From Glandiceps talaboti (taxonomy: Eukaryota; Hemichordata; Enteropneusta; Spengelidae), in assembly GCF_964340395.1 (NCBI RefSeq), contig NC_135555.1:11993246-12057245 (forward strand): a stretch of DNA of 64,000 nt. Direction: 5' to 3'. A model generated the notes under the pieces. It ran no database searches, was not told the DNA's origin, and saw nothing but the letters and a program-made list of their open reading frames with translations. Shown here one piece after another: positions 1 through 12,058 of this stretch; positions within the stretch are counted from its first letter, which is position 1; the number at the start of each line of letters is the position of its first letter. Both the position numbers and the translations under genes were made by a program.

Positions 1-209
1 CCCTATAGGCTTCTCTTCCCATTCTGTCAAATTCAAAACTCAAATATTTATCTGTTCCTATAGCTGCCCCCCCCCCCCCCAAAAAAAATCAATTTTGCAT
101 CATGCTACTTTCTTTAGCTTTGTGTTACTCCTTTGGGAACCAACTCTACTAGACACTTCCAGAATACAACTTTGCAAGACATATAAATAGTAGTGGATTA
201 TGGCACTAC

Positions 210-3200
210 CTCAAGGAGACCTCTTCTGAGAAGAAACGTCTGGTCTGAGAATGATGTAGCTCCTCGGAGAAAACTCTCAATAGCTCTACCCAACCAAAAC
301 CGAAACGGTGACTCCACTGGTTCTTTCTTGGTGGCTTCTACAATTTTCGTAAGTAAACCTTTCTGTCCATTGCACAGTAATTGTCTAGTGAAAATAAAAA
401 CACAGAATCATCAAAAGTTTCAGATAATGTTTTCTCCTAAGATGCATGAAATATGCTGTGTCTGTCCACGACTTAATCATAAACCATGTATGCAATGTCG
501 TGCCTGTCACTAACTGAACCATGAAGCCTTCCCTGAGTACTTTTTATCATATCTACTCACCTGTTTATGTTTTTGACAGATTCAAGCACAGGAACTTTGG
601 CACCTGATGCTATTCTGTTGAGTTCATGAAGTTCAGTACGTGTTAACAACAGATGTTTGTTTCTGTAAAAGGAGAAAAAGTGAAAATTTCTAAATTCCAA
701 TCTTGAATAGTCCTAATACAATACACTATGTTACCAACAAGTGGTACAAAACAACTGAAAAGGGAAACCACAAGAAATCCTATAAATGTAGGAACTAATT
801 AATTCATTAATTAACATCTGTCATTTTTATTTCTGGCTAGTTGGGTTTCAATACAGTGCAAAATAGTACACAGCAGCTACAAGGAAAATGATTATCTTTT
901 CAAGTTCATGACACAATATGCATCTTCAAGGTAAAAGTGTTCGAGGAAATATTTTATGTATTACTATTTGATTGAATATTGTGGCATAAAAAGTAAGTCT
1001 TGAACAATGCCTGTGTTGAATATGTGTTGACAAAATTTGGTACTTACGGATGGTGATCACAAAAACTATGTACAAGTCGAAGGAACTGGATCTTGAGTGC
1101 TATTTCAGGACTGCATTCACAGTTTTCACCATGACCTGGGAACGGTCGACTTCGTAGATTACACCTCCACACTATCTTGTCAAATATGTCTGTCAGTGAT
1201 GGCATTAAACGATTCTCTGCTAGCATGCCATGAACCTACAAATATACGAATACAAAATGAAATCATTTCATAAAATTGTAAACACAACAGACTGTATAGC
1301 CACTGTCCTTTCAGAATCGATATTGTATCTATGAACATTTGCACATGCATCATACGAAATGTCAACAAATTGGTACACTTTTGGAGATATACAGAATTTA
1401 TATGCATATTTACCAGCAGTTGTGTTCACTAGAGCAGCTTAAAAAACTGCATGAACAGAGAATAAATTACATGTACTATAATTACATCTAATTACAGAGA
1501 AAATTAAACACCTATGTTGCTAAATGATTTATGTGTGCAAGAACAACTGTGTCCTCACTTGCATGCAGGTATGTAATAATGTTTTCGGTATTGCACTGCA
1601 AATACTACTAGTATGTGCACATATCAGTGCAAGTAATCACTTGGTATATATGTAACACTGTACCTTATTTCTTTGTTTTCCTGTAAGAAGTAGACAAAGC
1701 ACGTAGAGTACTTCCACTTTGTACATGACTTCATGCATGACCCTCATAGAGTGTGGAATAATAGTGGATGGATCCTCTAGTCCGTCGTCTGCCGTGTCTA
1801 GTGGAATGGTGAGGTACACTTCATCATCCTGCGCCACTTCCATCAACGCATCAAATGCTAACGAACTATCCAACCACGTCACCCAGCTCTCTAGTTCACT
1901 GTACACTGACGGCAGTGACTGGTCAGCGCGGGGTAATCGACGACCAGCAACTTCTACCAATCGCTTTATAAAACCTGGTAAATCTACTAAAATACCTGCA
2001 ATACAAAGAAATAAGTTGCTTAGAAAGAACTAGAAATAGGACTTGAAGTTCAGTTCTGTTCACTGTGAATAACTGCATTTTCTTGTTGGTTACCACCTGG
2101 TAAGGGATAGGCCAACACTCATACATAAGTACATCACAAGAGATTGTTGTGAGTGTGTCAGTGGGACTTCAAACAGGCTTAGAGGGCATACACATTGATC
2201 ATTTTACTATACCGCCAGTACTACTGATATCAATATATACGTATTAACCCTCTTCTGCCCAACTAGTAAATTACTTGTGTACAAACAATACCCCCTTGGG
2301 AGAAGGAAGAAAACAAAGCATAAATACTATAATGCAAATATAGACAATATCACTGAATGACTAGCATAACAATAGGTTTGTGGGGAACATATTTAGAAAT
2401 GGTCTCTGTAAGATACTACATGCCCTGCCACACCTGTCAACTAGGGATTGGATGATGCATGAGGGCGCCCTGCTACTTAACAGTCTAATTTGGAAATGTA
2501 CTGGTATGTAACATATTCTGCGAGACTGTCCTTCAGACTTCTTAAAACACACACACACACACACACACATATCTAAATACAAATGTAAACAGCTGATAAG
2601 ACAGACCTTGATTGATCTCTGAGATAGGAACAGAGTTTTGTTTTCTGGATGCCTCGTCTTGTGCAACTAGATGTATTGTGTCAGCTGATGAGTCCAAGTC
2701 ACTTACTGCTATTGAAAGCACTCTACAAAAATTGGCTAGTTGTTGCTGGTCAAAACTATCTACCAGTGTCTTCAAATTAGCTGGAGAAAAAAAAATGTAA
2801 AAAATAGATAATGAAAATGAGTCTGTAAGACACAATGTGTTGTACAACACACTATCAGCTATCAATTCAGATGCCTGTTATGACTGAACAAGTCTAACTG
2901 AACATATGAACTAAAGAGATATTTTCAAAAGCCTTGCAATATAAAATAGCTAATATTTCTACGAGTACAGCTTGGTGCCTGAAACAGGATTAACAGATTT
3001 ACCAAGACATAGGGAAATGTCATATATTTTGTCCAAGGCAAAGATATATTATCTTGATTTTGACTTACGTATTTCATCCAACCTAAGCATTTGTTGCCTG
3101 GCCCCTAGTAAATCTTCCATTAATGTTGCTGCACTCAGGAAGCACTTCTTCTCACCCATTAGTGTAAATAAATAAGGCATCAAATCATCTCTCTCTGACA

Positions 3201-6200
3201 ACTGCACTGCTATTTTATTTAACTGTCAAAATAAAATTGTTCAAGAATTCAGGAATTTAACACCACAATAGTGCATTTTATTCTAGAGATTAAACATATC
3301 ATTTCCAAAGATCTACATGTACACAGTCCAGAAGTCTTGTAGCAAGACAGCCGATCTGTGCTCAAAAGGTTGCCAAACAAATGCCATGGATGACAGTACC
3401 CTTGGGCATGCCCTTGACAGTGCCTTTGGTGATATATGATCCACGGTTGCTTTTATAGTTAGAGGAGACTCAGACAGTAGTGTTGCAGCCAGCCTTTTGA
3501 AAGAGTGGGACATAGTGTTCCGAGACTTTCATTTTTCTGGGTCATTATAAATTTTTTGGGGACATTATAAAAAAAGCGCCAATGGAGTTGTAGCACAACT
3601 GTACAGTTTTTAAAAATATTTACCCACATGCTGATCCATGCTAGATATTTGCTGAATGATTATGCAGTTGTCTATCCAACCCTGTTGTTATCTATGCAGT
3701 ATACGTGCTCATTTAGCTGTTGCTATAGTATAGGCGTGGTCATGTTGCTAAACATATTTGCATACAATTTTAGTGTGGGTCATCTATGACCCATCACTTC
3801 CTAAATTGTGGGTCAGGTCAAAAAAATGTGTGTCAAATGACCCAAAAAACCCCCTCTGGCTGCAACACAGGAGTTGCCCGAGGTTCTAACACCTTGACTA
3901 TGAGCTCAGTTGCCTTCTTTCCCAACTAAACTGTGTCTCCAATTTTTACATTACAAAATCTCTCTTTTAATTCAAAATAACAAGTTATCAATATGGAGAG
4001 ATGCATATCTTTTCCTGAAAAGAACAATTACAAGCACAAGTGTTTTTCTAAACATTTACAAGTTTGTTACTGTTGTTTCTACCCTTAACTAAAATGTCTC
4101 TTTGTTAATGATTTTCCAGACACAAAATTATGAGTTTTGCTTTCAGTGATCGTAGCTCCCCCTGTACATATCTACCAAGTAAAGAAAGCCTGACTCACAT
4201 TTAGACATATTTGGTGTAGAACATCAAGACATGCACATGCTATGATCTTCATCTGTCCTTGTTCTACAATAGAAAGAAAAATATACATTAGAATGAATTG
4301 TGTTCATAATTTCAAAACCCATTCTTTGCAAAAACAATGTCAAACTTGCACATCACATGTAGTGAAAGCAAACTCTGCCAAACATGTCTTTTGTCAAGTC
4401 AACCAATTTTAGGCCATTTATTTCATATTTGGCTTTTTCTGAGTCCCTACAAAAGCTCAAGGTCATAAACAAAAGATCAGAAATGAGATAGTTTTTGGGT
4501 TAAATTCTTAAATCTCTTGAAATCAACTGCAGCATATAGGCTTCATTTACCATTATTTTGAGAAAGCAAAGGAAATTCATACAATAAATGTTACGACAGA
4601 CTTCACCATTATGAAGTTTTTATATGAATTTGTTGTCATCACAAAAACAAAAGTGCACTCACCTCTAGATTCTTTTTTACCTTTGTTTGGAAAAAGAGTT
4701 GGCCTCAATAGTATTTGTAAACAAAGCTACAAAAAAACAAAAAAAAAGATATGGTTGCTTACATTGTAGTTTTATCACAAGTATCTCGCAATACTAACTG
4801 CCATCTTGTAATATGCAAAGAACAAGGTACAAGTGCAAGAGCATTACACCACTTGTGACTTGAAGTTTGAAATTTGTTTACAGTTCAATAAAAATGAATA
4901 AAATACAGATGAATCCGAGACATTTTTTGCTCACTTAATGTCAAAAACTCCACATTCAGAAGCCCTCCCCACCCACCCATCTTTGCCTTACAAAACCTAA
5001 AAGTGAGCTCTACTTATATATCATTGAATTTACAAGCTGCTTGTTTTAGAGTGAGAGGGATACACTGACAAACATGTTCGTTCTACTTCCACACTACACT
5101 GGTGATCAAGCATGTGGTGCTGTAAGGTCCTCTAAGGACAAGAGTGGCCTCAATCCATGGGGAATAGTGTGGCAGATTTATTGGCCAACATTATTGAAAC
5201 AGACAGGGTAAGTAGTATTATATATATAACATGTGAAGGAAATAAACATAAAACAAATTTTATTCACTGAATGATATCACTTTCTAAATGAAACTCATAT
5301 GTCGCAATGTTGGAAACGAAACCATTGTATGTCTACATTTGTATTATATCTATGAAAGAAAAGAACCCACTAAATCATCAACCAAAATAGTGCACTGGTA
5401 CTACAGTATGGATTCCAGGAAAATGGTACAACCTTTGACCTTTGGATAGAAACAACAATACTGAAATGTAAATAAGGTAGTACTAGCAAATATTCTATAA
5501 TCCCTCATAAATAGAACTTTTGTCAGACAAAAGGCCTACAATTAACACTCCTTTGTCACTTTTAATTTTTCATTGTTCAACTCTCTTCAGCATGCAGGTA
5601 TGACAAGTATAATCAACTGGATAATATCAATAATTCATAATGATATGCCATTCTATTAGAGTGTTGCTAAGTTTGTGAGTGACAAATACACACTACTTAC
5701 TTCAACACCCCCAAACAAGCAAAATACTTCTGAGTTTACTATCCTTGTCTCTCTCCTAATTCCACTATGTGGAGGATATTCCTGCGACCCTTCATGGTTC
5801 AACAGCGCAGCCACTTCCTGTAATAGTGGGTGAAATACAAACAAATAAGCATTTGACAGACGAGTATCCTTTCAGTACTGCTGTAGAACTAAATAAAGGT
5901 GTCAAGACTATTCTTTTTTTAGTGTTAAAGTGCTAAAATCTTACATAAACAATGTTAAACACCAACAGAGTATAGTTTCCAGCTGGTGAGAAAAAATTCA
6001 CAACAATGTGTTTCTAATGGTGACAAAACCAGGAAGTAGGTGTTGAAGCTCTAACGCATTGTTTATTTTACAATTTTGCAAGTTTTCACGTAGACAAAAC
6101 ACTGTAAAAAAGTCAATGATGTGCAAAAACAAAATGGTATAAGCCCACGTGTTAATTCACATCTGGGATTAGGTATCGGAAGTCAAACATACGACCGACT

Positions 6201-6738
6201 TGTGTCCCATGGACAACGATCATGACATGATAATTGAGAATGTTGTTTTTATGTTTACAAACGAAGAGGAACATTCAAACCAATATTTCGAGCTCGTTTC
6301 GTCGACTAACGAAACATACTCGCGATAGGATTAGTTTATGGACTTACTTTGAGTTTGTTAGTTGTTTCTATGTTTTGACCTAGAGTAACTCGACCTGTTC
6401 CATCTCCAGAAACTTTGGCAATGTCTTGGACAATCTGTGGAATAAGGGCGATGCTATCAAATCCCATACGCCTCTCAGCAGTTTCTACCAACTCGCGTGG
6501 AAGCTGTAAAATGTAGAAAACACTGAAATAAGTGCTGAAAAGACGCATAATTGCTCATCATCTACCAAACACCATGAAACACATACTCTTCAGTACTCAA
6601 TGTAAAAGTGCAAGGCCAGTTTACCTTTCTCGCAGAGGTCAACCCCTCACCCCGTGTCTGGGCGGAGGAGAATAACCTAACCAGGTTCACCTTGCGTTTC
6701 GACGAATGTTTCACCACTTTACCAGGTGAGATACTCAT
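210..6738 (-). CDS. TRPC4AP: TRPC4AP (TRUSS) orthologue, 5' 11 exons; C-terminus beyond left edge
   Basis: Coding exons on the minus strand, in transcript order: 6738-6625, 6503-6348, 5817-5701, 4726-4663, 4263-4199, 3222-3069, 2780-2607, 1995-1664, 1235-1048, 662-561, 384-210. All junctions are GT-AG and in phase, giving about 547 residues; the human protein has about 800, so roughly the last third is missing. Diagnostic stretches: FDQQQLANFCRVL (exon 7), SELESWVTWLDSSLAFDALM and VLYVLCLLLTGKQRNK (exon 8), CSPEIALKIQFLRL (exon 9), RFWLGRAIESFLRG and FLLRRGLLE (exon 11). ATG 6738 is the first ATG after an in-frame stop. Known role: substrate receptor of a DDB1-CUL4 ubiquitin ligase, and scaffold linking TNFR1 and TRPC channels. 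The protein is a mostly helical repeat fold with no membrane segment seen. The last visible donor (GTAGTG) is weak. Identity is very secure; exact exon edges are inferred. Confidence 0.93.
1550..1665 (-). repeat. Dispersed repeat family D, partial copy
   Basis: Matches 29215-29305 closely: AATAATGTTTTC, then ACTGCAAATAC, then TGCAAGTAATCACT and a final GGTAYATATGTAA. It lies in TRPC4AP intron 8, ending immediately beside the exon 8 donor. Confidence 0.55.
2245..2485. repeat. Dispersed repeat family B, copy 1
   Basis: Intronic segment of TRPC4AP resembling 19335-19590 in the same order: an ACTAGT(A/T) block, an ACAAA-AATACCCCCT block, a GGAACAT block, a TCAxCTxG block, then a shared GAGGGCGCCCTG core near the end. 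It is divergent and non-coding. Probably an old non-autonomous transposon; ends are approximate. Confidence 0.5.
2546..2569. repeat. (AC)12 microsatellite beside TRPC4AP exon 7 donor
   Basis: Pure dinucleotide run. In the TRPC4AP transcript it reads as a UG repeat starting about 38 nt downstream of the exon 7 donor (exon ends at 2607). Confidence 0.95.
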
Positions 6739-8060
6739 TTTCACAACAACCGGTGATCAAATGGTTACTAGACTACCTGTCTCTTTACATCAAATAGCAA
6801 AAGAATCCACGAAATCGGTTTAAATGGGGCAGATTCGTAAAGAGGCACAGTTTGAGATCCCCATACGAAACAAAGATGGCTACTACCAGCGCGGCTAGCT
6901 AAACAAGCCAATGGTGTTGGTTCGTTAAAACCACGTGATCAATGCAACAGTACTTCCGTTCGCCTCGCGCTAGCTATAAACTCAAGCAAGAGAAATTTTA
7001 CAATACATAAAAGTATAAACCGAGAAAAACTAAACACACAATGAGCATATACGTATGTCTTGATTTCAGCATATGATAAATATAGTTTGTCAAATATCGA
7101 TGTTGATTACCACCCTTATTCGGTAGAGCTCGTAAGAAAATAAAAAGTCAAACGAAAATTGTTGAGTCACACAAAATAAAATATAAAAATAATAAAAACA
7201 TTGTAAAGCTATAATTATTGCCGCTATAGCAGGTGACCAAAATAGAAACATTTTTACTGAAATATTTAGACAATTATCACAGAACATGGCATGATGTTTA
7301 CATGTAAAGATGGAAATAAAATCTGACACACATATTAAAGCTTATTCAACTCCTCTTTATCCAGCGTGTATCCGATATTTGGTTTAGCCTGTGGGGAAAA
7401 AAAAGCGTTTTCTGATTTTTAATTTGAATAATCAATTATTGTGATGAGAGTGTAGCACCACGAGTACTTTGCAGGTTTACCTTCAACCACATGCCATTGT
7501 TATTTTAACGATTTCCATCCTCGTGTTCAAAGAATTCGAAAGAGCACGTATCACACGCGCCACCTGCTGTAGAAAAACAAAAGGTTCTCGCTACCTTGTC
7601 ATTGGTGGCGCCAAAAAACATGGAATTTTAAAATAAAGCTGATTTAGTAACTTTTATCGTATCACATGGTATTAGGCGGAGAATTGGCCTTAGTGTGTCA
7701 TAATGTCAATAATTGTTAAGCAACATGCCATGCTTCCCTATCTTACAACTTACATTATCAAAAATCTGAGGTATGGTTCCAGGCTAGAAAACACTAGTAT
7801 GGTATATAATTATGTGAGTGATGATTGAATATGTGGAGTAGAGGCCAGTTTGTCAATTGTACATTGCTGGTCCAATCCCTACAGTGGCCATTTGTTTCTA
7901 AATTAAAATTTCCTTGGAAGAAAGAACACTCTTGTTGAATATAGTATACTTGCCTACATAGATTGGTGCCTGTGGTATAAAACTTTAATAGGAAGATATT
8001 TGACATGGCTGCTCTAAAAGGAACTAGTTATGACTCTGGTAATCAAGGCTTTGGTATATG

Positions 8061-8320
8061 AAGATAGACACAAACTAAACGTATAGTTGCAACACTTTCA
8101 TAAGAACAGTGATAAGCTATTGAATGCATTATGGATGTTGGTTTCAGTAGGGTGGCTCTCTGAAAGCTAGTTCCATAAACTTGCAGTGTACTGTTTTGGG
8201 ACTTCCAATGTTCACACTATCTTGATCACAGGGTGATTATGTAGAATCACACAACAAAGGAACCGCTATCACCCACTCGTGTAATAAAACATCAATAGTT
8301 TTAGTTTGTGTCTCTATCTT
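8061..8320. mobile_element. MITE-like element with terminal inverted repeats (family C, copy 1)
   Basis: The left end AAGATAGACACAAACTAAAC (8061-8080) is the near reverse complement of the right end at about 8293-8320. The interior is non-coding and contains AGGGTGGC and a TATCACCCACTCGTGTA motif. A second copy with the same order of motifs is at 33882-34098, and a partial inverted copy begins at 59188. Non-autonomous DNA transposon is the best reading; the superfamily cannot be assigned. Confidence 0.6.
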
Positions 8321-9232
8321 AGCGTGGATGTATTAGGGGAAATAATACATCCGTGATCTTAGTAAAACAAAGCCTCCATTACTGGAGTTGTATATTAACA
8401 TGTCACAATTATAGTTTTAGTGTGTGTCTGTGTTAGTTTTCCCGATCTTTGATTGTTAATATTGTTATTCTAGTGTAAATGCACTGATTTAAGTGATCCA
8501 TGTGTAGTTGTCCTCTTCTCTCCTGACTTTTCGCCAATGAATCTAACCATAGTAGTTTTCATATTTAGACACAAAAAAACAAAGATTAGTTGACAAAATG
8601 TTTGTTTAATGGATATCTGTTTATGAAATCATAATTAGAAATAACAAAATACTTTGAATTGAAAGTACACGTACAGATAAAACTCTGCAGTATGAAAGTT
8701 GTACAAAAAGAGTTCATGTACAGATACAACTGGTATGAAAGTGAACAGCACGTGTACAAAAACAAATGACAAATATGACATAACAATGTACCTAAACATA
8801 TGAAAATCATTCATACATGATATCAATATTCAAATCATTTGTTATAAAATATACATTCAACTGTGTTTTCATGGCATATCTGGGAAAATGTTTTCTGATA
8901 TGAATATGACTAAATATCAGCTATATTTACATTACTTTTGTATGAAAATTTATGAAAGAGTTACTGATCATTTTTGTCAGCTGATGGCATGATATTGACA
9001 CTTTTGAACATTTTACATGTCAAATATTGTGGAGGGGGGGGGGGAGTAGATAAGTTAAATATTTGTAAATTGGCAATTGTGAAATAATTTTATGGCAACA
9101 AACTTCAGTGGATATATTTCAGAGTGTGAATACTAGTAATATACACAGATGTACAGCAAGAGATTTTACTCTTTCTACAGAATGGATGGTAATTCTTACA
9201 AGTGACATGCTACAAACAATTTCATCTTGAAG

Positions 9233-9253
9233 ATGGGGGTGGGGGTGGGGGGT
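9233..9253 (+). other. G-rich tract, possible G-quadruplex
   Basis: Runs of five, five and six G separated by single T, then GTG, in an intergenic setting. Four short G runs needed for a quadruplex can be formed. No function can be inferred. Confidence 0.4.
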
Positions 9254-10602
9254 GAAACTCGCCTTTTTGTGTACATAATGTTCTGCATCTTTATATCATG
9301 GTTGTAGGACTAATGAAAACTACACCCGTACAGGAATCTCAGTATGGTTCTCACATCACATACATGATATTGAAAACTTCACCTTGTTTTACAACTGAAA
9401 CCTTGTGCAAGTGTCAAGTCTTGAGTTGTCTTGTTTCTTTCTTTTATCTTAGTTTCATTTCAATCACTCATTCACTGAGTAAAAGTCACAAACTTACTGT
9501 TACACCTACAATAATGCTGAGGTATAAAATCTGTCTATAAAACATGTGGTCGATGTTAACCAGGCAGTGATTCATTAAGACCCCTACACACACGTATCCA
9601 ATAATTCTAACTTCTTCATCAATCATTTTCCATATACTGTCAGAATACACCTCATGCAAATCTAAATATATAGACAATGACATGAAGCCCCAAGGAATAA
9701 AGTTAACCCAAAAGTGAAGTAGAGTAGAGTATACTATTAAACTTCTGTCAAGTGTTATTTCTATGGGTTTTGCATACATAGTCAGATATATACTGAGTGT
9801 ACAATCATCAGAATTTAGTTTCTGACACATGGTTACAGCTACTTCATCTTAACCAATAATACAACTCAGAACACCCAATTAAAGCAACTCCACAGTGTGT
9901 GCCACACACTATTCTAAAGTGTTCATTTCAAGTATAAAAGTATACTGCTTGATTTTACTACATGTATAAGCCTAGTATGTGTCCCTTCTAATGTTGTCAA
10001 TTTGTAAACAATGTTGTTAGTTGTTGGGTACACAGTGAATAATAGATGGCACCTCAACCATTATTCTACTTAGCTCTCCATGAGATCCAGACGATGTCTC
10101 ATTACATCCCCATTTCACTTGCTTTGCAAAATGGTAGCATTGTCTATGATTGATTACAATAGGGAACTTGCAAACCTGCCATGTTGAATGTTGCATCATG
10201 GGAAATGTGATAATAAATATTAATGAATTGATATTGTAAACAATTTTGATACATTGTTTGTAACCACGAATTCATAGTTACCCTGACAATTGTGGGAGGT
10301 TACTTTTATCAGTAGCTCCAGATTAGGCATTACGATAACCACAGATCCATACTCCTTTGTGTTTGAGCATGCTCAGTCTGGATTTCAAGTTCCCAATTGA
10401 AGAAACTGAATCTGAGTACTTTTACATCTGATAAGAAAACAACATACAATTTGACACAGTGGAATTTGCTTTACTTGAGTGTTAAGGGTTGTATACGAGT
10501 AAGATTTCCTCTCAATATTGTCTCTCACTTCTGTTCATCCTTGACAACTTAGTGATTTCAGTTAAAATCCAACAATCTCTCATTCTGGGCAGTATTGGGT
10601 AG

Positions 10603-11972
10603 TTAGTCACATATAATCAAATCATCATCATCTTCTTCTTGTGGCTGGCTGACTCTTTGTTTCTTAGCAACAGGTGTAGCTACCTCCTCATCTGAAGGTC
10701 TTCGTTTTCTACTTGTTGAAGGCTTTGTTGCCTCTTGGTTCTCCTCCTCCTCCTCCTCCTCCTCTATCAAGACCAAATCATCTTCATCATCACCTTGAAA
10801 TAAAAAGACGTTACAAACATAAGAAAATCTAAGAGGTGTAGAGTGGCTGTTATTTTAGAATGTCTGGGTATATGTCATATATCTTGAACAAATCATCATC
10901 ATCACCTTGAAATGAAGTGATGTTACACACTTTTTAGAAACATACATGTGTTTAGTGTGTTAGTTTACAATGTCCAGGTATATACCCTACATCTCTACTG
11001 TAGTAAAGTGTTCTGTTATTAAGGGTAGTAAGCAACCAAAATCTACATCACAGTTCAGTGCTCAGTTTTTCTTTTTTCACCAGATTTGATAGAATTTGTA
11101 TGTCTATCCATAGACCCTCCACCCACTATGGTCTATCTAATTAAAGAAGAAGAGTCAATTTACTTTCTCTTTACTATATTTCATCAAAGGGCTAACTTTA
11201 ATTCCCAGGTCAATGTCTCAACACTTCCCGAAGTATATCAAGACATTTTCACAAATACAGACCCCAAAAGCAAAAATAAAGTGACAGATTTCTCCTGTAT
11301 ATTCATGATACAGATTTCTTTCCTGTATAGTATATATTCATAATACCATAGTCCAACATTAGGAGATAAAAAAATCTGTAATAATCTCTAAAATAGTAGT
11401 TTCATACACACTCTAGCTCTGTGAGCGTGTCACATGGTCAAAGTCATATAATGAGTGTCATCTTAATTTGACCCTTATTTATATGCAGATTACGCCATAA
11501 ACCATTACAGAGTGTATACAAACTGTTCAGTGTACATGTACAAGTACATACAACTTACATGTAACTGTTGATGGTCCTGGCTGTGGTTCTTCCTCTTTGT
11601 TATTCTCTTGATTGTCAGGGTTAACTTTATCTTCAGGTATTTCACTAGGTTTTGGTACATCTGGACTGTCACCAACTATTTCATACTCTTGGTCATCTGT
11701 TAACTTTTCTTCTCTGTAACAGACAACAATGAGATGGATATGAGGAATATATGCAGACAGCAGTTGAAAGAATGGACACACATGCACATACACACAAACA
11801 CATGCATACAAGTGTACACACACGTGTACACACATACACATATGTACACATACATACAGGAACACATACAGACACATCCACATTCATCCACACCTTGTAA
11901 GTTGTATACACATATACATGTATCCTCACCTTGTACACCCATCCCACATATACATAGTACACACACACACAC

Positions 11973-12058
<86 letters not shown>

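Larger units (their letters stand above)
6739..10602. other. Intergenic region between TRPC4AP 5' end and UBA2 3' end
   Basis: No conserved coding exon was found on either strand. The stretch from 6739 to about 6980 is the TRPC4AP 5' UTR and promoter side, with slightly higher CpG content. The stretch next to 10602 is the UBA2 3' UTR. In between lie a terminal-inverted-repeat element (8061-8320), a G run (about 9031-9043) and a G-rich stretch (about 9233-9253). Short open frames here have no recognisable features. Confidence 0.7.

Noticed and set aside
193-513. Plus-strand 106-codon frame
   Set aside because: Antisense shadow of TRPC4AP exon 11; the minus strand gives the conserved protein.
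6744-6744. Upstream start for TRPC4AP at 6744
   Set aside because: The codon is GTG; the first ATG after the in-frame stop is at 6738.
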